From Pontibacter rufus (GTDB lineage: Bacteria > Bacteroidota > Bacteroidia > Cytophagales > Hymenobacteraceae): a DNA stretch of 64,000 nucleotides. The translations under genes and the position numbers were made by a program. The notes under the pieces were generated by a model that was not told the DNA's origin, searched no databases, and was given only the letters and a program-made list of their open reading frames with translations. Shown here one piece after another: positions 18,538-26,894 of the stretch (positions are counted from its first letter, which is position 1; every line of letters starts with the position of its first letter). The stretch is taken from the NCBI RefSeq assembly GCF_015694705.1, contig NZ_JADQDR010000009.1, forward strand, positions 1-64,000, written 5' to 3'.

Positions 18538-19221
18538 TTATTTGATTTCAAATCTATAAAGCTCCTTTACATGTTCATTTCTCTGATACCAGTCATTATA
18601 AACTAATTCCAGGGAATCGACGGCGCATGTTCCAAAATAAAAGTCTCTGTAATCGTCTAGTACCTTAATATACGCATCTTTCTTTGTCAGTTCTTTTCTG
18701 AATCGTACCACAGTGGCATGTGCCGTCTGTATGGAATACCTCTTATCTATAGTTTGTTCCAGGATTGAGTTTCTGAAATTTGTTCGCAGTTCATCACGTA
18801 TCCTGTTCAACGTATCGTCGCTTAAAAAACCCTGAACCATGATACACGACGGAGATGCTGTAATGCCCCTGAATTGAATTTCTATATGCTTGGGTGTGGC
18901 AATGCATTTCTTAATCAGCTCAACATAATCTGAAATCCGGATTTGTGTTACATCAAATCCATTATAACATGAGATAATAGATAGCACTGTCACGTGCATA
19001 TCTGAATTCGGATAATAATATTGATCAGGCTCTATTGCTTTTAAAGCACTTATTAAATCCTGAAACCTGTTCCTGACCTGATTGTCCGGCCGAATTAAAA
19101 GCGTAATCCCGAACCGGTTATCGGATGGAGAATCAATAAGCTTGTCCGTCTGGTAGCTGTCAGATTTTATTTTCAGGATAGCATCTTTATAAAGATTAGC
19201 ATAATGGTCCACTAAATTCAT
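18538..19221 (-). CDS. 2H phosphoesterase (2'-5' RNA ligase-like)
   Basis: 227-aa soluble protein with both HxT motifs of the 2H phosphoesterase superfamily: H76-V-T78 in DMHVTVLS and H168-A-T170 in TAHATVVRF, about 90 residues apart, as in LigT/2'-5' RNA ligase-like proteins. Members hydrolyse 2',3'-cyclic phosphates or 2'-5' linkages in RNA or nucleotides. I chose the ATG at 19221; a TTG at 19245 is less likely. Base composition is somewhat more A/T-rich than its neighbours. The true substrate is unknown. Confidence 0.8.
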   Translation of the reverse strand: MNLVDHYANLYKDAILKIKSDSYQTDKLIDSPSDNRFGITLLIRPDNQVRNRFQDLISALKAIEPDQYYYPNSDMHVTVLSIISCYNGFDVTQIRISDYVELIKKCIATPKHIEIQFRGITASPSCIMVQGFLSDDTLNRIRDELRTNFRNSILEQTIDKRYSIQTAHATVVRFRKELTKKDAYIKVLDDYRDFYFGTCAVDSLELVYNDWYQRNEHVKELYRFEIK

Positions 19222-19278
19222 TTTATTCTTGGTGTGCCTGGGCAAGTAAATTTCAGCTTGATATTTATACTTCAGAAT

Positions 19279-19319
19279 GCTTCTACTTTTATACTTCAGT
19301 AAAGTATAAAAGTAGAAGC
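19279..19319. repeat. Perfect hairpin built from inverted octamers
   Basis: An 18-bp stem, GCTTCTACTTTTATACTT and its exact complement, has a 5-nt loop. It contains TTATACTT at 19289 and AAGTATAA at 19302; another octamer lies at 19265. It sits 2 bp downstream of the YhcH-family stop and may act as its terminator. Confidence 0.75.
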
Positions 19320-19321
19320 TG

Positions 19322-19771
19322 CTATCCTACCGCCACCTTTAGCACCACTTTCCGTACTTTGTCTTCGGTAATCATGGCTGCATGGGCATCATCGGGGTAA
19401 AAGATGGTGAACGAACCAGCCGGCACATCAAACCAGTTCGGCGTTTTGTCCGGGAAGAAAGCGGCATCACGCACTTCGGTGTATGGATCGCTGGGTGCGG
19501 CACATTGCGCCAGGTCTTTCCAGCCCATGTGATCGGTACCAGAAACAGTGTACTGGATGTCGATGTACCTGCGGTGCACTTCCAGCTTTGCGTCCTGCTC
19601 CGTTATACCTGTGGCCTCCGAAAGTATGGCAAACAGTTCGTCGCCTTTGATGCTGTGTTTCCCGGTGGGCAGATGCTGCAGATCGGCTTCAAGTAAAAAG
19701 CGAAATGCTTCCTCAAAAAGCGGGTGCATACAAGTATAGCGCGAAGCGTTGGCGAGTTTATCGAGGATCAT
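19322..19771 (-). CDS. YhcH/YjgK/YiaL (TabA-like, DUF386) family protein
   Basis: 149-aa cupin-like protein of the YhcH/YjgK/YiaL family, implicated in sialic acid and sugar-acid metabolism (EbgC/YhcH) and in biofilm control (TabA). The metal-binding pattern is visible as LEVHRRYIDIQY (Glu, His) near 65-76 and the late His in PDDAHAAM. The start is ATG with MILDKLANASRY, the usual N-terminus. No sugar-utilisation genes are adjacent, so the substrate cannot be inferred. It ends at the inverted-octamer hairpin. Confidence 0.9.
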   Translation of the reverse strand: MILDKLANASRYTCMHPLFEEAFRFLLEADLQHLPTGKHSIKGDELFAILSEATGITEQDAKLEVHRRYIDIQYTVSGTDHMGWKDLAQCAAPSDPYTEVRDAAFFPDKTPNWFDVPAGSFTIFYPDDAHAAMITEDKVRKVVLKVAVG

Positions 19772-19775
19772 TTTA

Positions 19776-19819
19776 AGTTAGAGGGTTAGAGAGTTAGAGA
19801 ATTAAAAAGTTAGAGGGTT
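19776..19819. repeat. GTTAGAG simple repeat
   Basis: GTTAGAG-type units occur several times (AGTTAGAGGGTTAGAGAG, then AAGTTAGAGGG) just upstream of the YhcH gene. They resemble dispersed simple intergenic repeats seen elsewhere in the window. Confidence 0.55.
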
Positions 19820-19951
19820 GTTAGTGCGAACAGCAATCTGTTACATTAACTGTTCAGGAATAAATCGTGCTACGTGTGTCGTGGTACCTGATACGAAATA
19901 CGAGCTGCGAAAACGAACAAAACAGCCCCTTATACTTGTTATAGATATTGC

Positions 19952-19959
19952 TAAATTTG
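19952..19959 (+). promoter_or_regulatory. Candidate -7 box of mutS2
   Basis: TAAATTTG exactly matches the Bacteroidota -7 form TAnnTTTG. It predicts a very short leader before the TTG start at 19981 and so supports that start. Confidence 0.45.
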
Positions 19960-19980
19960 CCTTAAATTAAGAGATAACCC

Positions 19981-22380
19981 TTGATATATCCAGATAACTT
20001 TGAAATAAAAATCGGGTTTGCACAGGTGCGCGAAATGCTCGCAGAATTGTGCCTGAGCCCGTTGGGGCGCCAGTACGTAAACCGCATGGCTTTCCTGAAC
20101 CGGCACGACCTGGTGCAGCGGCTGCTCGAACAAACAAACGAATTTAAACAACTGCTGGAGTCGGATGCCGAAATTCCGCTGCAGCATTATTTTGATGTAA
20201 CCGCTTACCTCGACCGGGCTGCCATACAAGGCACTTACCTGGATGTGTCCCAGTTTTTCGAGATAAAAATGTCGCTGCGCACCATCCGTGACTCGCTGCG
20301 CTTTATCGCCGGGACAGAGGAAGGTACCTATGAGGCGCTGAAAGCACTGGGAGCCAACGTAACCGTAGAGCGCGCCTTAATCGCTGCTTTAGACAAAGTG
20401 GTGGATGATGCAGGTGCCGTACGCGACGATGCCACACCCGAGTTGCAGCGCCTGAAACGCGAACTCATAGCACAGCAGGGCATCCTGCGCAGGCAAATCA
20501 GCTCGGTTATAAAGCATGCCAAAAACGAAGGCTGGACGCCTGCCGACGTGGAGCCAACCATACGGGGCGGACGCTTGGTGATTCCTGTATTGGCGGAGCA
20601 CAAGCGGCGCGTAAAAGGCCTGATACATGACGAGTCGAGCACCGGCCAAACGGTATACATCGAGCCGGAGTCTATCTTTGAGCTCAACAACGACATCAAA
20701 GACCTGGAGAATGCCTACCACCGGGAGCTGGTGCGCATCCTGATTGGCCTGACGAATACGTTGCGAAACCATATTCCGGAACTGCGCAAAGCATACCAGT
20801 ACCTGGGCCTTTTGGATTTTATCAGGGCCAAGGCTGCTTTCGCGCGCCGTATCGAAGCGACCATGCCGCAGCTGCAAAAGTATCCGCACATTAACTGGAA
20901 GCAGGCTTTCCACCCGCTTTTATATATGGCGCACCGGCAACTGGGCAAACCAACCGTGCCCATGGATCTGGAGCTGAACCGTGACCAGCGCATCCTGCTG
21001 ATTTCGGGGCCAAACGCAGGCGGTAAATCGGTGAGCCTGAAAACTGTAGGATTGGTGCAGTATATACTGCAATGCGGCATGCTGATTCCTGCGGCAGATG
21101 GTTCGGAGGCCGGCATTTTCCATGATATTTTTATCGATATCGGCGATGAGCAATCCATTGAAAACGACCTGAGTACCTATAGCTCGCACCTCACTAACAT
21201 GAAAAAGTTTGTGACGGTGGCCGATAACAAGAGTTTAGTGCTGATAGATGAATTTGGTACAGGTACGGAGCCGGTGTTGGGCGGCGCAATTGCCGAGGCT
21301 GTGTTGCAAACGCTGAACGACAGCAAAGTATACGGCGTGATTACGACGCACTATACCAACCTGAAAAACTTTGCCGAGCGCAACGCAGGTATCGTGAACG
21401 GCGCCATGCGCTACGATCACAAAAACCTGCAGCCGCTCTATCAGCTGGAAATCGGCAAGCCGGGTTCGTCGTTTGCTATTGAGATTGCTCGCAAGATTGG
21501 CTTGCCGAAGCACATTGTAGACAAAGCCAGCAGCCTGGTAGGCAAAGACAAAATTCGCTACGACCGTTTGCTGGAAGAGCTGGAAACCGAGAAGCAGGAA
21601 CTGGAGAAAAAATCGCGCGAGGCGGCTGTGCTGGAGCAGAAGCTGAAGCGTAACGTGAAAGAGTACAGCGACCTGAAAAACTTTCTGGAGGAGAGCAAGC
21701 AGGACGTGATGCGTGAAGCCAAAGGCAAAGCCAAACTGCTGCTCAAAGATGCCAACCAGAAAATAGAAGCCACGATACAGCAGATCAAGCAGAGCCAGGC
21801 CGAAAAGGAACAGACCAAACTAGCGCGCCAGGAACTGGAAATCTTTGCCACCGAAGTTCGCAAGGAAGCGCCGCAACCAGCCCACAAACGTGTGGCAGCC
21901 GCAAGTATAAAAGCAGGCGACAACGTGGCGCTGGTAGGGCAGGATTCTATTGGGCAGCTGGTAAGTATAAAGGGCAAAACGGCAGAGGTGCTGTTCGGCG
22001 GCCTGAAAACAATTGTGAAAGTAGATAACCTGGAGAAAGTGGAGGGCCAGGTAGCTGCGAAGCTGAAAAAGGCCAAAGCAGCGGAGGCAGCCGAAGGCTA
22101 TACCCGCGCCATGAACATCACGCAACGTATGGCTGATTTCGGCAGCACCCTCGATATACGGGGCGAGTACGCCGAGGAGGCGCTGACCAAAGTGATGAAC
22201 TTCACCGACGAAGCCATTATGCTGGGCATCCCGGAAATTAAAATCATACATGGCCGCGGCAACGGCGTACTCCGGCAGGTTGTCAGGGATTATTTATACG
22301 CTACGCGCGAAGTGGCAAGCCTAAGCAGCGAAGCCGAAGAGCGCGGCGGTGATGGCGCAACAGTAGCCGTATTGAAGTAA
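19981..22380 (+). CDS. mutS2: MutS2 family ATPase/Smr endonuclease
   Basis: 799-aa MutS2, which acts on branched DNA or on collided ribosomes depending on species, not in mismatch repair. Order: N-terminal core; ATPase with Walker A G343-P-N-A-G-G-K-S350 and Walker B LVLIDEFGTGTEP; long coiled coil (about 525-640) rich in Glu/Lys; KOW-like segment near 650-690; and C-terminal Smr domain (LDIRGEYAEEAL, then IIHGRGNGVLR). The start is TTG: the protein begins with IYPDNFE at once, as family members do, and no upstream ATG fits. Two octamers lie in frame as SIK codons (21903, 21963). Confidence 0.96.
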   Translation: MIYPDNFEIKIGFAQVREMLAELCLSPLGRQYVNRMAFLNRHDLVQRLLEQTNEFKQLLESDAEIPLQHYFDVTAYLDRAAIQGTYLDVSQFFEIKMSLRTIRDSLRFIAGTEEGTYEALKALGANVTVERALIAALDKVVDDAGAVRDDATPELQRLKRELIAQQGILRRQISSVIKHAKNEGWTPADVEPTIRGGRLVIPVLAEHKRRVKGLIHDESSTGQTVYIEPESIFELNNDIKDLENAYHRELVRILIGLTNTLRNHIPELRKAYQYLGLLDFIRAKAAFARRIEATMPQLQKYPHINWKQAFHPLLYMAHRQLGKPTVPMDLELNRDQRILLISGPNAGGKSVSLKTVGLVQYILQCGMLIPAADGSEAGIFHDIFIDIGDEQSIENDLSTYSSHLTNMKKFVTVADNKSLVLIDEFGTGTEPVLGGAIAEAVLQTLNDSKVYGVITTHYTNLKNFAERNAGIVNGAMRYDHKNLQPLYQLEIGKPGSSFAIEIARKIGLPKHIVDKASSLVGKDKIRYDRLLEELETEKQELEKKSREAAVLEQKLKRNVKEYSDLKNFLEESKQDVMREAKGKAKLLLKDANQKIEATIQQIKQSQAEKEQTKLARQELEIFATEVRKEAPQPAHKRVAAASIKAGDNVALVGQDSIGQLVSIKGKTAEVLFGGLKTIVKVDNLEKVEGQVAAKLKKAKAAEAAEGYTRAMNITQRMADFGSTLDIRGEYAEEALTKVMNFTDEAIMLGIPEIKIIHGRGNGVLRQVVRDYLYATREVASLSSEAEERGGDGATVAVLK

Positions 22381-22388
22381 AGTATAAA

Positions 22389-22446
22389 GCAAGTATAAAA
22401 ATAAGAAAGGCTCCTGAAACGGAGCCTTTCTTATTTTTATACTTGC
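22389..22446. terminator. Bidirectional terminator framed by inverted octamers
   Basis: Perfect 26-bp inverted repeat with a 6-nt loop. Inner stem AAGAAAGGCTCC is extended outward by A/T tracts and then by AAGTATAA (22391) and TTATACTT (22437). It lies between the converging mutS2 and lipoprotein genes; the latter's stop codon begins at its last base. Confidence 0.9.
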
Positions 22447-22892
22447 TATTTTACGAATCTAAGTTCCACCGTAATTGGTGTTCCATTCTCTTCAAAGCTG
22501 GTAGAAATATCCAGATTATTTTCCGTTAAACGTTTGATATCTGTGGTATCGCCAGGCTCATTCAAAAAAGGCAGGTTTAGTTTAGTGTCATTATCATACA
22601 ATTCCCAAATTCCATCCTGCGTCTGAGGTGTGCCATTTACTCTGAAAGTGGCAGTGTAAGTCCTGTCATCCTTAAAGTTTAATTTCACTGTATTTATATC
22701 AAATAAGTTTTCCTGAAGATAAGGATTTCCAGTTTGTTTAGTGCCGTTTACATAAATATCACTTCCGACCCACTCGTGTGCAGTTAGCAGTTGTTTTTTA
22801 CTTGGTTCTGCATCATCGTCCTTGGAGCAACTTGCAAGTGTTGTAAGAAATAAGGCAGTAAACAGAAATGTAAGAAGTCTAAGCTTGTTCAT
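22446..22892 (-). CDS. Small lipoprotein, lipocalin-like, paralogue of the next gene
   Basis: 148 aa with a lipoprotein signal (TLASC, lipidated C22), so anchored in the outer or inner membrane. After an acidic linker comes LLTAHEWVGSDIYVNG and a strand-rich domain with NFKDDRTYTATF and DGIWELYDNDTKLNL. That pattern is typical of small Bacteroidota lipocalin-like/DUF5004-type lipoproteins (family from memory, not certain). The gene at 23130-23639 is a clear paralogue with the same KK-x-LLTAH-x-W-x-G start, probably from tandem duplication. The function is unknown. Confidence 0.8.
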   Translation of the reverse strand: MNKLRLLTFLFTALFLTTLASCSKDDDAEPSKKQLLTAHEWVGSDIYVNGTKQTGNPYLQENLFDINTVKLNFKDDRTYTATFRVNGTPQTQDGIWELYDNDTKLNLPFLNEPGDTTDIKRLTENNLDISTSFEENGTPITVELRFVK

Positions 22893-23129
22893 GAAATTTA
22901 AATATTTTAGATGATCTGACTAAATATACTTGCGCTGCAACGATAAGCAACATGGGGCTAAACCAGAAGAAAACAAATATAAACCTTTTATCCCCAAATG
23001 CAGCAGCGCACCTGTTTCTAAATTCATTCCGGAGAACAAACTATACAGGCTGGAAGCGCTGTTTATCGCGCATCAGTTTATGGTAAAGAGGAGGGCAAAA
23101 GCTTCGCTGAGGAGAACGGGAATTACAAG

Positions 23130-23639
23130 CTACGACTTCACAAACTGCATTTTAGTCCGAACAGGTCCGCCGCCGGTGATGATGCTGATGATAGTTGTAT
23201 CGATCCCCATAATCCGGGCAATAAAATCAACATTGTCACTACTAATCAAACCGGCTACGTTAAAGTTATCTTCGGTCAGTGTTGTTATATCAAAATCACC
23301 CAGCATCTCTAAGGTAATTCTGGTTTCGTCTGCATTAAACTGCCAGGTGCCGTCGAAACTCTGCGGCTGGCCTGATACCGTAAAACTGGCCGTGTAGGTA
23401 TTATCTTCCCTGAACGACAATAGCATGGTTTTAAAAGTAGCAGCATTACTTCCTACTCCTGGTATGGCGGCCACATTGATATCGTTCACAAGGACCTGAT
23501 CGCCCCTCCAGTCGTGGGCAGTCAGCAAATCTTTTTTGGTTGGTTCGGGTATTGTTTCTTCCTCGTCTTTGTCGCAGGCGGTTAACAGGACAAGCGAGCA
23601 AAACAGCAGCAGCATTGTCCGCAGGAAATTATACTTCAT
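23130..23639 (-). CDS. Small lipoprotein, lipocalin-like, paralogue of the previous gene
   Basis: 169 aa. Lipoprotein signal with lipidated C22 (LVLLTAC), then an acidic linker (DKDEEETIPEP) and a mature domain starting TKKDLLTAHDWRGD. FREDNTYTASFTVSGQPQSFDGTWQF aligns with the neighbour's NFKDDRTYTATF region, so the two genes are diverged copies in the same orientation, 237 bp apart. This copy has a longer C-terminal part (DFIARIMGIDTTIIS). No enzymatic motif is seen. A surface or periplasmic binding role is possible but unproven. Confidence 0.8.
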   Translation of the reverse strand: MKYNFLRTMLLLFCSLVLLTACDKDEEETIPEPTKKDLLTAHDWRGDQVLVNDINVAAIPGVGSNAATFKTMLLSFREDNTYTASFTVSGQPQSFDGTWQFNADETRITLEMLGDFDITTLTEDNFNVAGLISSDNVDFIARIMGIDTTIISIITGGGPVRTKMQFVKS

Positions 23640-23729
23640 ATTAGCTGATTTAAGGGTAGACTTTTATATATCGTAGTATGGCACAGAAAGTTGGACAAGA
23701 TAGTGCTTATTTTATACTAATTATGATCA

Positions 23730-24746
23730 TCAGAGGATATTTACTTCCGGGTGCAGCTGTATGCCGAATTTATCTTTTACCGACTGAATGATATCCAAGG
23801 CCAGTTGCCGGATTTTATCGCCGGAGGCGCCGCCATAGTTTACCAGCACCAGCGCCTGGTTTTTGTGCACGCCATAGTTGCCGATCACTTTGCCTTTCCA
23901 GCCACACTGCTCAATCAGCCAGCCGGCCGGCACTTTCACTGTAGTTGGGGTAACAGGGTAGGAGGGGATATCCGGAAATTGCGCTTTCAGGTTTTCATAC
24001 TGCATTACAGGAATTTCCGGATTCTTGAAAAAGCTGCCCGCATTACCTATCTGTTTCGGGTCCGGCAGTTTGCTCTGGCGGATGTGGCACACGGCAGCGC
24101 TTACATCCTGAATAGTAGGTTCCTGCACCTGCATTTCGTCCAAAGTTGTTTTAATAGCGCCGTACGAGGTATTGAGCTGGTGCTGCCTGTGCAGCCGGAA
24201 CGTAACGGAGGTTACAATATACTGGCCTTTCAAATCGTTTTTAAAGATGCTTTCGCGGTAGCCAAAGCTACAGGCAGCATTGTCGAACGTATGGATTTCG
24301 CCGGAGGGCAGATGCACCGCCTCCAGTTCGTAGAAAACGTCCTTTAGCTCCACGCCATAAGCGCCAATATTTTGCAAAGGGGCGGCACCTACGGTGCCAG
24401 GTATCAGCGACAGGTTCTCGACACCTCCCAGATTTTGTGCCAGCGCAAACTGCACAAACTCATGCCATACTTCGCCACCGCCGGCTTTTACGTAAGTATA
24501 AACCTCCTCCTCACGCAGCACTTCTATACCTTTGATGTTGTTTTGCAATACCACCCCATCAAAATCTCCGGTGAAGAGCAGGTTGCTGCCGCCGCCAAGT
24601 ATAAGCATAGGCAGATGTTTAACTTCTGGCATTTGCAGGAGCTGCTGCAGTTTCGCCATGCTGTCGAAACGTGCAAAGAATCTGGCTTTTACATCGATGC
24701 CAAAGGTATTGTAAGGTTTCAGCGAAATGCCGGACTGCAGTTTCAT
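23730..24746 (-). CDS. murB: UDP-N-acetylenolpyruvoylglucosamine reductase
   Basis: Reduces UDP-GlcNAc-enolpyruvate to UDP-MurNAc in peptidoglycan precursor synthesis; FAD- and NADPH-dependent, cytosolic. 338 aa, type I MurB. FAD-binding LGGGSNLLFTGDFDGVV lies near 50-67 and IPGTVGAAPLQNIGAYG near 118-134. The proton donor Ser is in AGSFFKNPE and the C-terminal HPEVNIL holds the catalytic Glu. The ATG at 24746 precedes KLQSGISLKPYNTFGI, the standard start. It shares its upstream region, including a large inverted repeat, with the divergent methyltransferase gene. Confidence 0.97.
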   Translation of the reverse strand: MKLQSGISLKPYNTFGIDVKARFFARFDSMAKLQQLLQMPEVKHLPMLILGGGSNLLFTGDFDGVVLQNNIKGIEVLREEEVYTYVKAGGGEVWHEFVQFALAQNLGGVENLSLIPGTVGAAPLQNIGAYGVELKDVFYELEAVHLPSGEIHTFDNAACSFGYRESIFKNDLKGQYIVTSVTFRLHRQHQLNTSYGAIKTTLDEMQVQEPTIQDVSAAVCHIRQSKLPDPKQIGNAGSFFKNPEIPVMQYENLKAQFPDIPSYPVTPTTVKVPAGWLIEQCGWKGKVIGNYGVHKNQALVLVNYGGASGDKIRQLALDIIQSVKDKFGIQLHPEVNIL

Positions 24747-24780
24747 AAGCGGTTTTTGCTGTAAAGATAGCTTTTTTGAG

Positions 24781-24856
24781 AGTTACGAGTTCCGAATTAT
24801 GAATTACGAGTGAATCAAAACTTAAACTCGTAACTCATAATTCGGAACTCGTAACT
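24781..24856. repeat. Large inverted repeat of the TTACGAGTTCCGAATTA family
   Basis: Arms of 31 bp (the outer 20 bp perfect, AGTTACGAGTTCCGAATTAT) surround a 14-nt loop in the divergent murB/methyltransferase promoter region. Related sequence occurs at 12003 and 31473-31611. Confidence 0.8.
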
Positions 24857-24864
24857 TACAGCAC

Positions 24865-24872
24865 TATCTTTG
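24865..24872 (+). promoter_or_regulatory. Candidate -7 box of the methyltransferase gene
   Basis: TATCTTTG matches TAnnTTTG exactly, 22 bp before the ATG; an octamer (24884) lies between the box and the start. Confidence 0.45.
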
Positions 24873-24894
24873 CAACCTCAAGCAAGTATAAAGT

Positions 24895-26082
24895 ATGGCA
24901 AAGCAGAACCCGAACGGCAATTTCAACATCACAGTTACCACGCTGGCAGGCCTCGAAGAGGTACTGGCCGAAGAGCTCCGCGCGCTCGATATGGGGTTTA
25001 TCAAAGTAGGCGTGCGCGCGGTAACCTGTTCGGGCAACCTGCGCCAGTTGTATGAAGCCAACTTATGGTGCCGCACTGCTATACGTGTTTTAAAACCCAT
25101 CCGTACGTTTAAGGCACGTGATGAAGATGATTTGTATGCACAGGTACAGAAAATAAAATGGTCTGATTACCTCAATGTAAAACAAACTTTTGCAATCAAC
25201 GCCGCTGTGAGCCACTCTACTTTTGAGCACTCGCTGTTTGTGTCCCAATTGACCAAAGATGCGATTGTAGATCAGTTCCGGAAAGCAACCGGCGAACGGC
25301 CGTCTGTAGACCTTAACAGACCGGATCTGCGCCTGAACTTACACATGCACGAAAACATGGTGACGCTTTCGCTCGATTCGAGTGGCGATTCGCTGCACCG
25401 CCGCGGTTACCGGCTGCAAACCAACGTCGCACCGCTCAACGAGGTGCTGGCCGCCGGCATTGTTGCGCTTTCGGGCTGGGACAAAAAATCCGCCTTTATT
25501 GACCCTATGTGCGGCTCGGGCACGCTGTTGATTGAAGCGGCTATGATGGCGCAGAACATTGCGCCCGGCCTGTACCGCCGCGACGGCTATGGCTTCGAAA
25601 AATGGAAGGATTATGATGAAAAACTGTTTGAGATGGTGTGGACGACGGCCGAAGCGAAGGCAAAAGATGCGCCGCAAGCCACCATACTTGGCTACGATAT
25701 CGATCCGGATTACGTAACCGCTGCCAGAAACAACATCGAAAATGCCGGCCTTGCAGATGTGATAGAAGTAGAAGAAGCTGATTTTTTTAAAACGGAAGCG
25801 CCTGCAACGCCAGGCGTGGTAGTGATGAACCCGCCCTATAACGAGCGCATCCAGTCAGACGACATCAACCTGCTGTACAAAAATATTGGCGATACACTTA
25901 AAACCGGTTACCAGGGCTACGATGCTTACATACTGACGGGCAACCTGGAAGCCGCCAAAAGTATAGGACTGCGCGTGTCGCGCCGCATTCCGCTGTACAA
26001 CGGTCCCATCGATTGCCGCCTGCTCAAGTATGAATTGTACCGTGGCAGCCGCCGGGGAGGTGTAGAAGAAAGGGAAGTATAA
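24895..26082 (+). CDS. THUMP-domain class I rRNA methyltransferase (RlmL N-terminal/Trm11-like)
   Basis: 395-aa SAM-dependent RNA methyltransferase. The N-terminal THUMP domain (about 55-160) binds RNA. The methyltransferase domain has the SAM motif DPMCGSGTLLIEAAMMAQNI near 203-222 and the catalytic N312-P-P-Y for exocyclic amine methylation. By similarity it should make m2G in 23S rRNA as the N-terminal half of E. coli RlmL does; the RlmK half is absent, which is usual in this phylum. The start ATG follows a good -7 box. The stop codon lies within an AAGTATAA octamer (26075). Confidence 0.92.
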   Translation: MAKQNPNGNFNITVTTLAGLEEVLAEELRALDMGFIKVGVRAVTCSGNLRQLYEANLWCRTAIRVLKPIRTFKARDEDDLYAQVQKIKWSDYLNVKQTFAINAAVSHSTFEHSLFVSQLTKDAIVDQFRKATGERPSVDLNRPDLRLNLHMHENMVTLSLDSSGDSLHRRGYRLQTNVAPLNEVLAAGIVALSGWDKKSAFIDPMCGSGTLLIEAAMMAQNIAPGLYRRDGYGFEKWKDYDEKLFEMVWTTAEAKAKDAPQATILGYDIDPDYVTAARNNIENAGLADVIEVEEADFFKTEAPATPGVVVMNPPYNERIQSDDINLLYKNIGDTLKTGYQGYDAYILTGNLEAAKSIGLRVSRRIPLYNGPIDCRLLKYELYRGSRRGGVEEREV

Positions 26083-26119
26083 GAAGTATTGCTTTTTCTG
26101 GTGAAGCAGGCGTGGCTTT

Positions 26120-26680
26120 TTACGCCGGCAGATCTTTTATTACTTTGCAGGGATTACCAGCGGCAAATACATTGGCAGGTATATCTTTGGTAACCACACT
26201 GCCTGAACCAATGGTTGTATTATTGCCGATGGTTACGCCCGGGCACACGATAACGCCGCCGCCTAGCCATACATTGTTTCCAATGGTGATGGGGTAGGCT
26301 AGCTCAGGCCCTTTGATACGCTCGGATGCCTGGAGCGGGTGTGTAGCGGTATAAAGTTGCACGTTCGGCCCCATCATCACATTGTCTCCGATGCGCACTT
26401 CGGCGCAATCCAGAATAATGCAGTTGAAATTCATGAACAGGTTTTCACCGGCATAAATGTGCGCGCCATAGTCGCAGTAAAAAGGTGTTTGTATATCGAT
26501 GTTCGTGCCGGTTTTGCCTAGCAACTGCTGCAGCAAGGCTTTACGTGCTGCAGCATGCTCCACTGGTATAGCATTGTATTGCGTAGCCAGCGTTCGCGCT
26601 TTTACCCGCATTTCTACCAATTGCACGTCTGAGGCGTCGTAGAGTTCCCCGTCCAGCATTTTCTGCAGTTCTGATTTCAT
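26120..26680 (-). CDS. Maltose/galactoside O-acetyltransferase family enzyme
   Basis: 186-aa left-handed beta-helix acetyltransferase of the Maa/LacA/NodL group. It transfers acetyl from acetyl-CoA to a sugar or oligosaccharide. The N-terminal maltose-transacetylase-type helix segment (KSELQKMLDGELYDASD) is followed by hexapeptide repeats (IYAGENLFMNFNCIILD, VRIGDNVMMGPNVQL, ITIGNNVWLGGGVIVCPGV). The catalytic His is in TATHPLQA. The true acceptor is unknown. It is monocistronic and convergent with the methyltransferase. Confidence 0.92.
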   Translation of the reverse strand: MKSELQKMLDGELYDASDVQLVEMRVKARTLATQYNAIPVEHAAARKALLQQLLGKTGTNIDIQTPFYCDYGAHIYAGENLFMNFNCIILDCAEVRIGDNVMMGPNVQLYTATHPLQASERIKGPELAYPITIGNNVWLGGGVIVCPGVTIGNNTTIGSGSVVTKDIPANVFAAGNPCKVIKDLPA

Positions 26681-26735
26681 AGTTATGCTTCGATGATGGT
26701 TATGTAGCGTTTGGGTGATTCAAAGTCCGTTGTAA

Positions 26736-26775
26736 AAAAGCCCCTCCTTTTCTAAGGAGGGGTAGGGGTGGTTGG
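26736..26775. repeat. CCCCTCC/GGAGGGG intergenic hairpin repeat
   Basis: CCCCTCCTT, a short loop and AAGGAGGGG are followed by TAGGGGTGG. This type of G/C hairpin is frequent between Bacteroidota genes. It could end the menB transcript or simply be a dispersed repeat. Confidence 0.6.
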
Positions 26776-26894
26776 ATTGTGTCTGCTACCGATTACAAAA
26801 TAAAATTCGCTTATCTGTCGCAAAGCCTTTTACAGATCCTGATGGCCTCAATGAAATGCTGCTGTTCAAATACACTGGCTAGCAGGCGTATGCT

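Noticed and set aside
22930-23397. Plus-strand frame of 155 aa over the lipoprotein pair
   Set aside because: Antisense to a clear lipoprotein gene and without family marks.
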